A stretch of DNA of 64,000 nucleotides from Epinephelus fuscoguttatus (Eukaryota > Chordata > Actinopteri > Perciformes > Serranidae), in the NCBI RefSeq assembly GCF_011397635.1, contig NC_064761.1, forward strand, positions 30,297,643 to 30,361,642. The letters are read 5' to 3'. Below, in pieces: positions 39,300 to 59,163 of this stretch. The notes under the pieces were generated by a model that saw nothing but the letters and a program-made list of their open reading frames with translations, did not search any database and was not told the DNA's origin. How positions within the stretch are numbered: the stretch's first letter is position 1; each line of letters starts with the position of its first letter. Made by a program: the position numbers and the translations under genes.

Positions 39300-40289
39300 C
39301 TGAAATGGAGACAGTCAAATACATGAACATTTTCCTGCTGTTTAAATTTGGAGATAATCTTTATTAGTGCGTCCTTATTTATGTAACATGTGAAGAAAAC
39401 AGGAGATATTATGCAACTTTAACTTAATATAAAAATCAAGATTTATAATGAATGCAGACTCAAGATAGAGGAAATAAGAGGATGTGTCTTAAAACATTTT
39501 TTATCTGACATCCTGTTGTCTTGATTAAATTATTTCAAAGCACCAGGCAACAGGAGTGATATGTGTTTTATTACTTTACAAGACTACTCCAGAGGTAGTC
39601 CTCTTGTACTTCATGAACACTAATAAGACCTATTATCCTCTCCACAAGGTGGAGTTATAACACTTCATCTCTCTCAATGGACCTGAATTGTTTTTTAAAT
39701 TGTTCTTTCCCCCAGGAATAATCACTTATTGAGCTGCTGCATGTGATTCCAGTTCACTGTACGCTCACTCCTCATCATAATGGTAGCCATTTGCATAAAA
39801 CTAACAGCCTCAGCCGCAGCCTTTTGTGAATCATTCAACTCTCACTGACACTTACGTGATTATGAGCCTTCAGCTTCACTATCACTATTGAATACACAAA
39901 TTATTACTTTAATGAACGGGGTGGAATAACATACAGATTGCTGCGCAAATTACAGCCATTTTATGCATTTGTCAATTATCACAGGCAGTTTTCTCTGACA
40001 GTAATGGGTGGGGAATCATGTAATGAGTATGAGGAACAACAGAGAGCAAGATGCTGTGAGACTTCACCATGGTGATACAGATTCAAGGGATTATGGTTTG
40101 TTCACAGGAAACATGAACACACACAATAGCTTTATACACATAGTCTTTGTTTCCTGATCATTACATAACAAACATGACTTTCTTACTGTTTTGGTCAAAT
40201 GATTTCATGTTGCCAATAAAATAAGCCACATTAATGTAAATAATGGCTGTGTGTGTTGGTGTTAGAGGAGAGAAGGGATTCCCACAGAG
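39300..40289. other. No feature seen
   Basis: AT-rich sequence without a recognised repeat, gene or regulatory motif beyond a weak CCACAAGGTGG word near 39,640. Confidence 0.5.
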
Positions 40290-40680
40290 CAGGGGTGTCA
40301 AATTTATTTCAGTTCATGGGCCACATACGGTTTGATTTGATTAGAGGTGGGTCGGGGCAGTAAAACCATTGCATAATAGCCTATAAATAACAACAGCTCA
40401 GAATGTTTTCAACAATATTTCTCAGTTTTTTCCACATTCAGTCAGTTGACTACTCGCTGTCATTACATGTGCATTTTCCCATACATTCCCACTCCTGTGT
40501 CGTAATCCTGGCATCACCAGGACACCACTGCCATAGAGTGTAAGACCAGCAGACACTGGTCAGGACTTCAGTTTGGTGGGTGATGCTCTCCGATAGAGTC
40601 ATTTTTAATTTTTCCCTTTTATTATTTTTGCTTGGAAAACCCTGTAAAACTTTCTCCACTAATGTATTAAAACAAATTCA
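40290..40680 (+). mobile_element. hAT-derived element remnant (left end only)
   Basis: Begins CAGGGGTGTCAAATTTATTT, then GTTCATGGGCCACATACGGT, CAGTAAAACCATTGCATAAT and AGCCTATAAATAAC. This is the recognisable left end of a common vertebrate hAT-type non-autonomous element (CAGGGGTGTCAAAC family). A matching right terminus (GTTTGACACCCCTG-like) is not visible, so the copy is truncated or decayed and its right limit is approximate. Confidence 0.65.
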
Positions 40681-41501
40681 AGTAACTGTCAAAGTTGTTT
40701 TATTTTTATGCAGAAGTAAACCATGCTGTGCTTGTGTTCTCTTATGTGTGAATTATGTACATTTTATATTTTCATAAACTGAAAGACTGCAGAGCCCAAC
40801 AACACGCTGAGCACATCAGGTATTTTTTCTCATCTTTGTATTTTTTACCCTTAATACTTGAAAATCTTTTTTTTCTATTTCTTATTTTACTTTTATTCTT
40901 ATTATTTATTGCACATGATTATTTTAATTCAGCCTCCAAAAGATGCCTCTCTGCACACATTGTTTAAGCAGGTGATAATATTGCAGTGTTGAATCTTTTG
41001 TGTCTAATCATAGTGAGATGAATTGAAAGCAAACGCATAATCAATCAGTCCTTTGTGTGATTGTAATCTTGGGCGATACATCAGAATACTAACATCTCTA
41101 AATGTTTGATCAAACTGTCACAAACAATTCAAATGCAAACTGTTGACTTATTCCTAAAATAATCCTTTATCAAGTATTTCAAGTACTGCAAGAGTCCTGC
41201 ATCCACCTGTTGAAATGGCAAAGGTGAGAAAGAGTTATATTTTTCTATTCATATTGTGACAAAAGACATGTAGACTGTCCTTAGTTTGGTTGAAAAGTAG
41301 TAGTAGTAAGAATTTTAAATGTGGATGTTTTTTGAGAGGTGGATGCAAAACGTTTATTGCTTCCCTATATGAGGAGGATGAGTTCACAGACATTTCCAAC
41401 CCCAGTGTAGCCTCATTGTTCATGCAGTAAACCAGAGGAAGATTCCCACCCTGTCCTCTCTGAGAGGCCACCTGCAATTCTTCACCTGGGTGCCAAACTG
41501 A
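40681..41501. other. No gene seen; AT-rich
   Basis: AT-rich sequence with T-runs. Frames present are low-complexity and hydrophobic by composition only. Confidence 0.5.
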
Positions 41502-41777
41502 GGGCCCATCGACTTAGTGGAGGTGTTGACCTACGTCCCCCACAAGCTGTCCGCAGCGATGCTGGAGACTCTGTGTGGAAATCCTTCCTTTACGATGACC
41601 CCAGTGACCCCACTGGTCAGAGACTGGTCCTGAGGAGGGTTCCAGCGTCCCGTTCAGCACAGGAAGACACGACATGTCCCAGCAGAGAAAGCAAGCAGTG
41701 AGATGGACAATGCATCTTCTTCTTCTTCTTCCTACGCAGATGAAGAGCTGGAGAGTGAAGATGAACTTTATCACTGA
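41502..41777 (+). pseudogene. Unidentified coding-like fragment, one in-frame stop
   Basis: From 41,502 the frame reads protein-like residues (GPIDLVEVLTYVPHKL, then SAAMLETLCG) to a TGA at 41,631-41,633. The same frame then continues (GGFQRPVQHRKTRH) to a serine-rich, acidic end (SSSSSSYADEEL, then ESEDELYH) and TGA at 41,775-41,777. A second frame (+2) is also open from about 41,428 to 41,699. I do not recognise the protein. It could be a decayed gene fragment, exons joined by a splice (a plausible acceptor CCCGTTCAG is at about 41,649-41,657), or chance in a GC-richer patch. Confidence 0.25.
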
Positions 41778-44450
41778 AAGCAATGCTTGATTTTATAACC
41801 GAATGTCTGTTACACCTAAAACAGTAAATGCACAAACCCTGAATTAATGTAATGAACAAGGTTCTCCAAGTGTGTCATTATTACTGGACCTGAATGTCCC
41901 ACTGACACTGATCACATTGAAGTAAACACTCAGGTTTTTGATACCTAACTTTAATACAAGAAATGGTAAAGATTTTCCTCAAAAATTGATATCAGTTGTG
42001 AGAGGTTAAAATCACAGTTTCAATACACTGAATAAATAAAGATGCGGGGACAACCTCCAGCTCACCTGGTATAGTGTGTGCCCAGTATAGGCTGAGGCCT
42101 TTGCAGTGGCCTGGGTTTGTTTCTGAGCCACGCCCTTTGCTGTACGTCATCAACCAGTTAACATGATTTCGGTTCAGTAAAGGTATGCAATTGACTTTTG
42201 TATGGCATGATAAGATGGTAAAAATATCAACTATGGCAAAACAAAAGTGAATATAAATGATTACAGGGATTCCAGATACACTGATACTTAAAAATACCAT
42301 TTTAAATGTAGGTAAACATTTAAATATTTGAGGGTGAGGGAGCTACATTTAATACCCTTTAATCAAAAATCCTTAGAGAACTCTTTCATCCAAAAAGAGT
42401 TATTTGGCTAAAAAGGATATTTAATTGAAATGAAGTTAAATTGTTAACTCACCTCCAATTACCTGCCAATCCTACTCATTCCTGGTCAACCCATCCTGCT
42501 TTGTTTGTCTCACATTTCTCTACCCACCCTTCCTGTCCCTTCTCTTCATCCGTCATCCTCCTTTCCTCACACCTACCAGCATTCCTTCATCCTCTCTTCC
42601 CTTCTCCCCTCATCTCTTCTTATTTTAAGTCTGGTGCGTACCTTTCCCATGTCTCATTCTAGGTACTGTCTGGGGGCCTGTAATCAGCTCAGGTGGAAAA
42701 ACGCCTGAGATGGAACCCCCACACTGAGTCTCCCCTCACTTACATCCATTCACCAGTTCTCAAGAGCTAACACCTCCTAAATTATAATTAAACATTTAAA
42801 TGACATATTGTTGTGGCCGGGTTCTCGCTAGTGAAATCTTAGTTGTACAAAGCATAAATGTAGATTTCAAGAGGATGCAGGGGACACCTCCCCCTCAATA
42901 TTTATGTGCATTGCCGAATTTAAGACTTTCCCACCACATACTGATGCAGAAAAATTCACCAGAATGCAGGAAATTAAGAGTCTGACACTCAAAACTTCCT
43001 GTGAGGACCCCAAATCCCCTGGTTCACATGTGTCCCCCTCAGATTTGACACACAACCTGTGCCATGGCTATGAAGAACCCTTGAAAAACTCTTTCCTCAG
43101 GTGCAAATGGCTCTGGGTAGAACCTCAGATCTTCAGGGAGAACTCTTGAAACCTTCATTTCTACAAGTGTCTCATTCATGTATGTCTTTAAGGGAAATTC
43201 ACTTACACTGGAGACTTAAGTAAATTATCATCAGTGTAAAAATGGCTCTGTTACAGCAACCTGCAACTCCACACTAAACTAATCTCACCATGACATCCGT
43301 CAGGGCAACATGACCTTATTAATACATTTTACTGAAATGAGTCGAGGTTGCCGAGACATGTCATCCTAGTTATAGAAACACCATCACTGGATAACTAAAG
43401 ACACCGTCACTGCCTGTACGTAGCCATTCATTCATAAGGCAAGAGCAGCAGGCTGTGGATGCTCTGTTATCTTTTCCAGTGGTTGACTTGTGTGCAGGGG
43501 ATCACACTGTGTGTCTTGCTGTGTTTGTGGACAGCAGATGTATAATGATGAGTAAACAGGGCTCTGGCCTTTTCCAGCAGCTGTTGAGTCAGATGCCAAG
43601 TGATGGGCAACTTGTCAGGAAGGAGGTGTTTGCACTGCCGCAGCTGGCTTTTCTCAGATAACGAAGGATTTATCTTTCCAAGCCATATACCTTCCTTACA
43701 CACACTGTCGTGTATCTTTTTATGGTTTTGTGTCTGTTAACTGATTGTTAATTTCTAGATCCTCACCAAGCTATTTGAACAGAAACACACTCAAATAACA
43801 ATTCAGCTTGAAACATACAGGTGCCACTGACATGTATTGACATCTGCAGTAACATGACAAATATGGAGCTACAACTTTACATACACATTCACTGACTGTT
43901 CTTGAATATCCATCATGACACAACACAACTCACTGCAGCGGATGCAAGCATTTAAAAGCAAAAATTGTAACAGTTCTGTCAAAGTGTGTGGGGGGAAAAA
44001 CAGTGACTGAAATTTACCAGGCTTACGCAGGAACAGCTTTCATGACTCAGAAAAGCTTGGCTGGACATCTGCTTTCCCAACGTAGGTTGACAAGCGCTAA
44101 CCACAGTGGATCCACATGAATGCGGGATTATCTGCCTTAACTGGCTGTTTAATACAATGAGAAGTATACAAACAGGCACTTGGATTAAGGTATCATCTCC
44201 TGTTATTGTTTGTGTTGTGGGAATATAACATGCATCCTGGGACTGAGCTAAACATTCAACAGCATAACACAGCGAATAAGTTACAATCAGGGAAGTTTTC
44301 ACAGTTTAGAATCTGACAATCTGCTCGTCATTCTATCTGTAGTCTTCTTTTTAAACATGCCAATCAGTGTTGGCGATCACACTAAACATTTCCATCGTGT
44401 AAACATCAAAACACTGAAGCAAACAGCCAGGCTGCAGAGGAGAGTCCACG
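41778..44450. other. Gene-free; dispersed repeat copy at 42,862-42,995
   Basis: Bases 42,862-42,995 resemble the repeats at 18,010 and 38,560 (GTAGATTTCAAG, CTCAATATTTATGTGCATTG, AGAATGCAGGAAATTAAGAG). A pyrimidine-rich tract runs 42,500-42,640. The last part would hold the 3' UTR of tmem275 on the minus strand; no confident AATAAA was assigned. Confidence 0.45.
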
Positions 44451-45069
<619 letters not shown>

Positions 45070-45485
45070 GGAGAGCTCTGTGAGACCCAGAGATGATGGA
45101 GATCAGATGACTGACTGATCACTGGGTTCATCACCTTATAGAGATGAGGAGGAAGGGGCTGAAGAGGAAGAGCAAATTAGATATATTTCAGAGGTTGTAC
45201 AGCTTTTATACACTTTAAATCTTTTTCTAATATTAATTATTTCACTATAAATCCAAAGGTAATTCCTAAAATGCTACAAAAATTTTACTGATTCCACTGA
45301 GAAGGGGTTCCACATGCAAACAGCAATAAACAACGCAATGCAATGCACGCAAAGCAATAACTAATAAGACTGTCATTAAACCCTCACTGCTGGTCACGCT
45401 TCCAGGCGTGCAGACAATTTGCACCAAGAAAACCCGAAAACAACCACACAACAACATTTACAGCACCATTCTCAGAGTCACCTAC

Positions 45486-45640
45486 CTTAGATCAGACCCA
45501 TAAACCTTCTTTCTGTTTTGCTGTCTTTGGTATGTCCATCATGTTGTGCAGGAGTCGCGGAGTTGGAGGTGATCTCTCCCTCCAGCAGGTGAACAGCGGA
45601 GTGAAGTCGCTGCTCACACACCACAGATTATAATGAGCAT
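45486..45640 (-). other. Probable 5' non-coding exon of tmem275
   Basis: On the minus strand ATCTAAG|GTAGGTGACT forms a strong splice donor with the exon edge at 45,486. The sequence upstream is unique and moderately GC-rich, and a GGGGGGCGCTGCGG patch lies at about 45,648-45,661. An acceptor before the ATG could be CTCTTCCTCTTCAG (near 45,160) or CTCTATAAG. The right limit (transcription start) is a guess. Confidence 0.35.
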
Positions 45641-48600
45641 GGCCCATGGGGGGCGCTGCGGGGCTCTGAAACAAACAGTCCAGTCTAATAGGCGGCAGTG
45701 AAGTTTAAGCTTGTGTGCACTGAATAAATCAGCATCTGATAGACTGAGAAATCTCTCATAAATCAGCAGAAACACAACAGGTAGCCTGTTTCCTGGTCTT
45801 TTGAAGGTCACAGAAACATCGATGCAACATTAAAATGTTGCTTTCTTGACCTGTGCATATCTGTTATGTTAAAATATGTGAAAGTCAGTAACTTTTTTGG
45901 TAAAGGTAACATATCAGCCTATCCAAAAAGTGGTCTGTGGACTAAACCTACTACAAAACTGTGTTAGAAATATTAGAAATGTGTTACTTCTTGTTAATAT
46001 ACAAGGGAATCAGCTACATTTTGATGTAAGATTTAAAGGTTGGGATAACTGAAATTGGGTCCAGTGTGAGCAGGGTTCATTTTAAGACAAAGTATTTGAA
46101 AAGATTAAAAACAATGTTTGTTTTTTTTTGTTAATTAATAATTGTTATTTCGAATGGTCATAGCTAAAGTAACATTCCTTTAATAAATTGCTTGAAAATG
46201 TTTTCACGTTTTCTGGTGCTTGTTTGAATTAAATGTTCAAATTGTTTGCATGGGTTGCTTCATAGTGTGTCAGCCAACCTCAAGATGGGGCTGGCTGGCA
46301 CAAATGCACAACATGACTTCAATCGCAGTCACCTAATTTGTGTAGATTGGAACCCATTTATTTATAGCTGAGAGCTTTGCTGCTGATCAGAATATTCTAA
46401 CGTAAATTATGTCAGAGAAATATGCAAGAGCATGAAAAGTGTTTGCTAGGGCACATTTTGAGTCACTCCTGAAAAATATGTTAAGCTCAACTCAACCTCA
46501 CTGAACTTTCGCTACCATTCAGTTTAGCTTTGTTATGATGGAAAAAATAATAGCGTATGCCTTTGTTTTTTCTATATCTAAAGCCACTCAAAAACCATGC
46601 TAAACCAACTATGTTGAGAAAAAAAAGGGAAAAAAAGAAAAATAATTAAATTAAATTAAATTAAATACTGTTACTGAAAAAATGTGATTAAATTCCAGTC
46701 ACTAATCAAAATGTTGATGATTACAAAAGTGGTCTCATTCAAACATTTATTCTGCTGCTTTGCATCTTTCGACATGCAGGAATGCCTTCTTTTGGCATAG
46801 TTTATTTCCATTTTTCAGCTGTTTAAAATATGTGTTAGAAAAGTAATTAAAAAGTCATGTTTCCTTACTTTAATAAAGCAATTAAAATAGTTACATTGGA
46901 CTACTTATTATATTTTAAACAGGGCAACTAGTAATCTGTATTCTATTACTTTTTAAAAGTAACCTCCCCAACACTGTCGACCAAACGGATGAGTGGTCAT
47001 TTTGTGATTAAGTTAGTGATACTAACATAATAATTTCACAATTTTTATGAAACTATTAAACCAATTAATTTTCACTGTTGTTAAAATCATATATTTAAAG
47101 TTATTCCATTATATATCTTTGTTTAAAAAATCTATCAGTATAATTTCTTTTACATTTTTGAGATGTTTTCAAAATAATGTTATGGCAAATATCTAGAATA
47201 AACATATGGAAATATCACTAGTGCTGGTAATATTACTAATTCCATGGGAACAAATTGGTATATGTTGGTAAAGTAATGTGTTTCCAGTGTCTTAACAGTA
47301 CATGATTTTATGGTTTGTGATTTCAATTTTTTTTTTCTGTTTCACAATATTGGTAGAGGCCTGTATTTGATGCACTCCGTAAAAAAAAATGCCCCAGCAG
47401 AATACAAAAAATAAACAAAAAATCATTATAATTTTCATTGTCCCAGTGAAATTTTAAAAATTCAAAATGCAAAAACAAAAAAAAAAAAAAGATAATCCAT
47501 TGCTATTTCTAATGAGAGCATTAAAGGGTTAAATCCATTATTAACTCATGATAATATTTTTTGTTGTTTTGGTCTTTTAGGATCTTAAAAAGCTTCCGGT
47601 AATCTGGATATAAACGCCTTTCCTCTGCTTTAAAGTAAGTCTCAACAAGGACAAAGCTGCTGCCAGAGGGATGCTATCTCCTCAGCGTCTGTGCAGGTTA
47701 ATCACATCCTCTTCCTGTACCTTCGCCTTCCACTCAGCCTTCAATACAAAGTACAAAAGAACCTCACTGAATGAAAAACCTTCTTTACTCCTATGGAAGA
47801 GAAACCCATTTGCTCAACACACCGTAATGACATCTTGCATTAAATGGATAAGTAATACATTGATTAATTTACAGACCACAGATGAGACAGGAATAGATGT
47901 TAAAGATCTTTTATTGAGAACACAGCATACCAGTGAAAATATGCTCCACGCTCAGAGCTTTATGCATAGGACCCCTTAAGAGCTTTAACAAATTTCAGTA
48001 GGACTCCGTAATTGCACACCAATTACTGTATCTCATTTGACACCATTACAGGTTGATGGGGGGGAAACAAACAAGTCTTTTTATGATTGATAATAGGAGT
48101 GAGCATTAACATAGCAAGTGGTTGTTTCCCTAATGTGTGTATTCGCTCTGAGCAAATCTCTGTCAATTCCACGCCAGCCTATGAAGGCCCTGTGTTGCTA
48201 TAGGGATGGGGTGTCCATGGCAACAGTGTGAAATCAGGGGACATGTCGTTTAGCAGGCAACACATAAAGTTAATAGGGTTAGGGGGAAATAGAGGTGCCA
48301 AACTGCCATCGGTGACCCCGTTCAAACACAGACAGCATCTGTAATGAGTTAAACAAAGACAAAAGTAAAAAGAAACTAAAAGTAAATATCAGCAACTTGA
48401 TGGACTTGAGAAAATCTAAGACAGAAGTCTTAGCAGTCACAAAACCAAAACTATAAAACTGAATATACAAATACTTGTATAAAAATAAATCCCTTCAACC
48501 CCAGAATGGAATCCTCTTATCTTATTACAAAGTGTAACATCCACTGTTCTCATTAGCTTCACATACAACCAAACACTTCTCACATTTCAAGTCATTCAGA

Positions 48601-49458
48601 CTAAAAACACTCTGAGATATCAAACCCATAAGACATTAAGACACTAAGAAAGTCTTTTTGGGTTGGTGTTACATTGGTACAGTACAAAACATGCAACAAA
48701 AAAAAGAGCCTGAGGTAATGCTGGACTCTAATGAGGATAAAAAATTGATAAAACCCCTTAAAAGATAAATACTACCGTAGTTGTCGATTTCACATTGTTA
48801 GACCAAACCAATTAACGATGGAAGATTCTCCCTTTCAGATAAACTAAATAAGTGACTTATCATAAAGTACATCAGTGCTACAGGTAGCTTGTGTTGAAGT
48901 GAAAGCTTGGAATTCAATAAAAAAACAAACAAACAAACAAAAAAAAGATTTGATCAAAGGGTTTTCTCTAACTTCATCATCCATTCACATTCCTGCACTT
49001 CCTGTACGTTCTACGTAGCCTCGACAAGACTTTACAAAGAGGTCAAATGGAGAAAAGCCCATTTTCAGAGATGGACAGTCTCCTCTAAGTGTATCATGTT
49101 TTATATTTTATACCACATACATCCACACACATCCCATCACATACACTGACCTGCTTTAAAAAGCAAAAATAAAAGAGAACTTATCTCTTTCCTCCAGCGA
49201 ATGAGAAGCAATAGGGAGCATTTACATTAAATATTATTAACCAATTCACAGCTGGACAACAAGAAAAATAAAATCTCATATTAGATGATATTGCATTAGG
49301 ACAGCATCAGCTGCAAAACTGTGCTGAACCCACGTAAATCTGTGTTGATATTGATATGTGCTGATGATATTTAATACACTGCTGCCACTAGGAGCAGTTT
49401 TGCTATATTGGGGTCATTAGAAATTTCATTATCACTGAAAGGAAAATAAATACAGTTA
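45641..49458. other. AT-rich intergenic interval; candidate element at 47,620-48,270
   Basis: This is where human carries KNCN (kinocilin), but no exon resembling it was found on either strand. Bases 45,830-47,580 are very AT-rich, with an (AAATT)n run at 46,645-46,667 and a poly-A at 47,477-47,490. Bases 47,620-48,270 are better balanced and look like a conserved element (TTACAGACCACAGATGAGAC, GTAATTGCACACCAATTACT). Confidence 0.4.
48211..48224 (+). promoter_or_regulatory. RFX X-box-like motif
   Basis: GTGTCC-AT-GGCAAC matches the RFX X-box pattern GTNRCC-N(0-3)-RGYAAC with one mismatch (T at the R position). RFX factors drive ciliary genes. The site lies in a conserved-looking block between tmem275 and mknk1. 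Confidence 0.35.
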
Positions 49459-49464
49459 TTTATT
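49459..49464 (-). terminator. mknk1: Candidate polyadenylation signal of mknk1
   Basis: AATAAA on the minus strand, about 330 bases beyond the mknk1 stop codon. No cleavage-site evidence beyond this hexamer. Confidence 0.5.
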
Positions 49465-49793
49465 ATTATTAAGACTAACTGTAAAGTAAACCCAAAGCTA
49501 TTCTCAAATTTAAAAGCTTAAAGTATTTCCTGGACAAATCTCAGGAGTTTCAACTGTTTTCAATCAGGAGGCGGTAGCTGATGATTAACTGTCCCCTTGG
49601 TGCCCAAACTCTGTCAAGGTGCTGAGATTACTGGCCATGGGAAAGAGCTTAGACACCAAGAACAGTTAGTCACTTCTGATACTGTGTGGCTGATCCTACA
49701 AGGCTCCCCGTGAAAACAAAAAGCACACGCACAAGGAGCATGCAAAGGCTAAAATCAGTCCAAAACCACGACGAGGGGACTTGTGCTGGTCCT

Positions 49794-55861
<6,068 letters not shown>

Positions 55862-56595
55862 GTCTGCCAACTGAGAGGGCAACACAAACACTGAGTCTGG
55901 AACAAACTGCACCAGCAGAGACATAAATATACACAATAACAAGTGTACAACAAAGTGGTAGGAAGTCAAAGAATGCGAGCAATGAAAAAGCAAAAAGGTT
56001 CATTAGTATCCTGCCCTAACTTGACGTGTAACTTCCTCTTTCTTTCCCCTTCTAATGTCACAATTTTGTCTCTGTCTGGTCGCGGTTATTAAGTGACAGT
56101 TAGCCACAGGGTTCAAGTTAGGTTAGCTTTAGCCTTCCGGCAAGTAAGAGGTATGCATAAGTCGTCTGTTAGTTAGCATTTAACGTTAGCTATATTATCC
56201 AGCGTTATAACAACTGAAAGTGAAACATATAGCTTACAGCTGATGTCCTGAAACTCGTCAAGTTAGTTAAGAAGTGTGTACCGACAGCCAACACCGCAGC
56301 TAACAATAGCCACGTCAATAACGTTGCTTACATTAGCATAGTTGCTACAAATATCAAGGTGTCCATAACAAGAGCGAACAATGTAACGTTATAAATGTTT
56401 CACCCGAATATTAGAAAACAAATAGCGTCCACTGCTGACTGTATAATCCGATGTTATTGTCGTTAGCCCCGGCTAGCTAGCAAGTACCCTTAGCTAGCTT
56501 CTCCTGCCGAATAACGTCCATTCGCTGGTTTGTGTTTAGAGACCGGTCGAGTGTCGTTAAAACATAATCATAAATGCAATATAAACACTTCTTAC

Positions 56596-56690
56596 CTGGA
56601 TTCTGTGTCCAAACCATCCAGATCCTCTCTGTCAAAGCCCCTCACAGCTGATGTAAGCACCCATTGCTAGCTGGAATCCATCACACAGAC
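56596..56690 (-). other. mknk1: Probable 5' non-coding exon of mknk1
   Basis: The donor ATCCAG|GTAAGAAGTG on the minus strand gives an exact left edge at 56,596. The matching acceptor CCCTCTCAG|TTGGCAGACATGG is at 55,870. The right edge (transcription start) is estimated. The 725-bp intron between them is unusually rich in AACGTTA/GCTAGC words. Confidence 0.6.
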
Positions 56691-56699
56691 AGACGGTGA

Positions 56700-56775
56700 C
56701 GCACACGGCGGGAAAGCACATAAACAGACGTTTGCTCCGCCCTCTTCTGCATACCCCCTCCTCCCATTGGTCGAG
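56700..56775 (-). promoter_or_regulatory. mknk1: mknk1 core promoter with CCAAT box and E2F-like site
   Basis: On the minus strand a CCAAT box (GACCAATGGG, at 56,763-56,772) lies about 70-80 bases before the inferred start, followed by an E2F-like TTCCCGCC (56,707-56,714) and a CRE-half-like GCGTCACC. There is no TATA box. The layout fits a broadly expressed housekeeping-type promoter, as expected for mknk1. A CCCATTGG/CCAAT-only promoter could also act in the other direction, but no divergent gene is seen. Confidence 0.55.
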
Positions 56776-57179
56776 AAAGAGACTGGCAATGCAACGTCAC
56801 TTCTCTTATTGCCCCGCCACACCCCCGTCCACGTAGTGGGGATTTTTTGTGCATTATGAGAACATTTAATTACAGATGCAGAGGTTTGGCAGGTCAGCTA
56901 TGACAAGAGGAAGTACGGCTCACGCCACATACCTTTAGTATTTCATCATTACTGTTTTATTTAGTTCATTGATTCTCCTTGTGTTGGTTTATCTGGTGAA
57001 GTATGTCTGTCTGTGGAGGTTTTATACTGAAACTAACAGCCTGTGCAGCAGACCAAACTTTAAATGCAAATAGGCCTATGTGATTAAAAAAGATATATAT
57101 AAGTATTAATCTTGTCAATTTGCCATCTAACTTAAGTGATACAGTGCTTACATAATGAAAACAAAATCATAACCATGGG

Positions 57180-58680
57180 CAAATGATAAGACAATGGGCC
57201 CCTGGCTCAGATATGCAAAAGGCCCCACCACATCTCCTGCATAGGAGCAAGACACTAAGATTATGGTGGTTTTGCATCTCTTTGTAGTCGTTATGCATCT
57301 CCATGTAGTTTTGTGTCTCTGACTGTGGTCATTTTGTGTCTGTGTGGTTGTTTCATGTCTCTTTGTAGTCGATTTATGTGCCTTTAATGTCATTTTGTGT
57401 CTCTGAGGTAATTTTCTGTGTCTTTTTGGTCATTTTTGTCTCTTTGAGATAGTTTTATGTGTTTTTGGTCATTTTGTGTCTCTTTGAGGTCATTTTGTGT
57501 GTCTCTCTAGCCATTTTGTGTTTCTTTGAGGTAATTTTGTGGGTCTTTTTGTATATCTGTGTGTCTTTTTGTCATTTTGTGTCTCTTTGAGTTCATTTTG
57601 TGTGTCTTTTTGTGTCTCCTTGTAGTTGTTTTGTGTCAGGTTGTAGTCATTTTGTGTCTCTTTGTGGTTGTTTTGCCTGTATTTAAGTTTAAGTTTATTT
57701 ATTTTATTAATCCCATTTTCACTCTTGTTTGTCAATTACACACAGGTCCGAAAGAAACACACATGCACAAACAGGACCTATACATGCACAAAGTGGAGAG
57801 ATGTCAGAGTGAGCGGTTGGGTTCAGTGCCTTGCTCAAGGGCACCTCGGCAGTGCCCAGGAGGTGAACTGGCACCTCTCCACGCTCCATATTTGGTCCGG
57901 ACAGGGACTCGAACAGGCGACCCTTCGGTTCCCAACCCAAGTCCCTATGGACTGAGCTATTGCCGCCCCCATCTTGTTATTTTGTATCCCTGCAGTTCCT
58001 TTGTATCTCTTTTCGTCATTGTGTGTCTTTTGAGGTCATGTCATGTGTCTTGTTGGACATTTTGTGTCTCTTTGAGATAATTTTGTGTGTCTTTTGGACA
58101 TTTTGTGTCTCTTTGAGGTAATTTCATGTGTCTTTTTAGTCATTTTGTGGTTCTGTGAGGTAATTTTGTATGTCTTGTGGTCATTTTGTGTCTCCTTATA
58201 GTTGTTTTGTGTCAGTTTGTAGTCATTTTGCGTCTCTTTGTTGGTTGTTTGGTCCATTCTTGTATTTATTTAATATATCTGAAGTTCCTTTGCATCTCTT
58301 TTCGTCATTGTGTCTGTTTGCGGTAGTTTTGTGTATCTTTTGGTCATTTTGTGTCTCTTTGAAGTAATTTAGAGTGTCCTTTGGTCATTTTGTGTCTCTT
58401 TGAGGTACTTTCTTTAGTCTTTTTGGTTTTTTTGTGTCTCCCTGTAGTTGTTTTGTGTTAGTTTGTAGTCATTCTGTGTCTCTTTGTGGTTGTTTTGCAC
58501 ATTTCTCTAGTTATTTTGTGTCTCTAAAGTTTCTTTGCATCTCTTTGTGGTAATTTTGAGTCTCTTTCTGATCTGTTCATGTTAATTTTTTGTGACATTG
58601 CAGGTGAAGGCCAGGGGGCCCCTGACACTTTTGGACCCTTGGCCCTAGCCCAGTAGGCCCATTCAGTAATCAATCCATGA
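57180..58680. repeat. Interspersed repeat containing a degenerate minisatellite
   Basis: From about 57,262 to 58,570 there are dozens of imperfect units close to GGTCATTTTGTGTCTCTTTG plus AGGTAATTTTGTGTGTCTTT. Both flanks carry GGGCCCCTGG-type phrases (57,190-57,235 and 58,600-58,650) like those at 21,045-21,480, so the array may sit inside a dispersed repeat. The minus-strand frames rich in Thr, Gln, Asn and Lys are translation artefacts. A family C SINE interrupts the array. Confidence 0.9.
57685..57970 (-). mobile_element. tRNA-derived SINE, family C, inserted in the minisatellite
   Basis: On the minus strand it starts GGGGGCGGCAATAGCTCAGT (A-box-like TAGCTCAGTCCATAGGG). It has a B box TGTTCGAGTCC (57,905-57,915 inverted) and a body containing GGTGCCAGTTCACCTCC and GTGCCCTTGAGCAAGGC. 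The tail lies in AATAAAATAAATAAAC. The CCTTGCTCAAGGGCAC phrase is a hallmark of a widespread fish SINE. Minisatellite units continue on both sides. Confidence 0.88.
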
Positions 58681-59163
58681 TAATAACAATGTTTTTGTAC
58701 AATTTTTGTGGTGCAGTGCAAAAAAAAACACATTAGCAGAGCACTGGTCATTAATAGACTGTATTTTTATGTTCAAACCATAAAAAACATCAAATAAAGT
58801 ACAAACTTTCATTCAACAAAACAAGACAACACTATATAAAAAGGTCAAACACAAACATACATGCACAGTGAGGAAGAGAGAAAAGGCATGAGTACAGGAG
58901 ATGTATTATAAACCAACACATAGTCCTACATAATGATGGCATCAAGCGCCACAGTTACTGTAAATAAAAACCTCTATAAAGGCACAGTGCCACCAGCTGA
59001 AGAGGTGTGGTTATGTTAGTGGACCCTCCCAGTTATGCTCAGAAAATCACTCACACAACTTTATGTAAAAGCGTTCTTTGTTTTGAGTGTTTTGAAGCCG
59101 AAGATTTCTCACAGGGCTCAGATAACGTGAAAATGTAAACTCCTTTTGTCCATGTGGTTTTGT
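58681..59163. other. 3' flank of mob3c
   Basis: This should hold the mob3c 3' UTR (minus strand). No AATAAA on that strand was confidently placed. No repeat family was recognised. Confidence 0.4.
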